A program made the position numbers and the translations under genes. The notes below the pieces were generated by a model that saw nothing but the letters and a program-made list of their open reading frames with translations, searched no databases and had not been told where the DNA came from. Shown here piece after piece: positions 13,906-13,967 of a stretch of DNA of 13,967 nt. Source of the stretch: Methylacidiphilum sp. (GTDB lineage Bacteria > Verrucomicrobiota > Verrucomicrobiia > CAIQCK01); contig DYDC01000039.1 in NCBI GenBank assembly GCA_020718125.1, positions 1 through 13,967 of the forward strand. The letters are read 5' to 3'. How positions within the stretch are numbered: the stretch's first letter is position 1; each line of letters starts with the position of its first letter.

Positions 13906-13967
13906 ATGGCCACTCCTATTACCATGCCGAAGTTCGGTCAGATGACCGAAGAGAGCACCATCACCGA
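13906..13967 (+). CDS. E2 dihydrolipoyl acyltransferase, N-terminal start (partial)
   Basis: Only the first 20 codons lie in the window. They read MATPITMPKFGQMTEESTIT, the opening of a lipoyl domain of the E2 component of 2-oxoacid dehydrogenase complexes (ITMPK-G--M-E-T is the usual pattern). E2 carries the acyl group on a lipoyl-lysine and transfers it to coenzyme A; the lipoylated lysine lies past the window edge. AGAGA sits eight bases before the ATG. It follows E1 with one gene between, and completes the reason for reading the E1 as part of an E1-E2 complex. Confidence 0.85.
   Translation, partial: MATPITMPKFGQMTEESTIT

Noticed and set aside
13293..13967. ORF6N gene as part of a phage-defence or toxin system
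   Set aside because: No toxin, antitoxin, nuclease or reverse transcriptase partner is adjacent. Both neighbours are dehydrogenase genes.

Overview
The window looks like chromosomal DNA of a high-GC, Gram-negative-type bacterium, most likely a Verrucomicrobiota member of the Pedosphaera type. This rests on the outer-membrane TolC-family protein and TonB/ExbB/ExbD system, the fused alpha/beta E1 dehydrogenase, and intergenic palindromes of a kind I associate with that group. It is an inference from memory; no database search was possible. No rRNA, tRNA, CRISPR array, transposase or complete phage module was seen.

Layout. (1) 1-720, + strand: a possible tail of an upstream gene joins by an ATGA overlap to a family-4-like glycosyltransferase that loses recognisable sequence after about 180 residues, at a small hairpin. 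(2) 721-1986, - strand: a LarA/DUF2088 nickel-pincer-type isomerase, converging on that remnant. (3) 1987-2185: an intergenic space almost filled by a nested palindrome. (4) 2186-6983, - strand: a tight run transcribed as beta-CASP metallo-beta-lactamase nuclease, AI-2E family permease, TonB-like protein, ExbB, ExbD. (5) 7058-8215, + strand: DNA polymerase IV (dinB), divergent from the nuclease, with promoter candidates that share one TATA core. (6) 8216-8326: a second copy of the palindrome, between convergent genes. (7) 8327-9910, - strand: a TolC-family outer-membrane protein. (8) 9911-10168: a divergent control region with promoter candidates on both strands, a terminator-like hairpin and three CGCTCAC heptamers. 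(9) 10169-13967, + strand: a DeoR-family regulator, a fused E1 alpha/beta 2-oxoacid (probably pyruvate) dehydrogenase, an ORF6N-domain gene, and the start of the E2 lipoyl acyltransferase.

How the genes fit together. TonB-ExbB-ExbD would energise outer-membrane transport using the proton motive force. E1 and E2 form a 2-oxoacid dehydrogenase complex, probably co-transcribed with the upstream DeoR-type regulator. The ORF6N gene has no evident link to that pathway and looks like a newcomer in the operon. It carries a perfect 11-bp hairpin inside its own reading frame.

I do not see a complete undescribed system. The items most worth following are the nested palindrome family, the ORF6N gene in the dehydrogenase operon with its internal hairpin, the CGCTCAC cluster before the DeoR gene, and the two insertions in the E1 alpha half.
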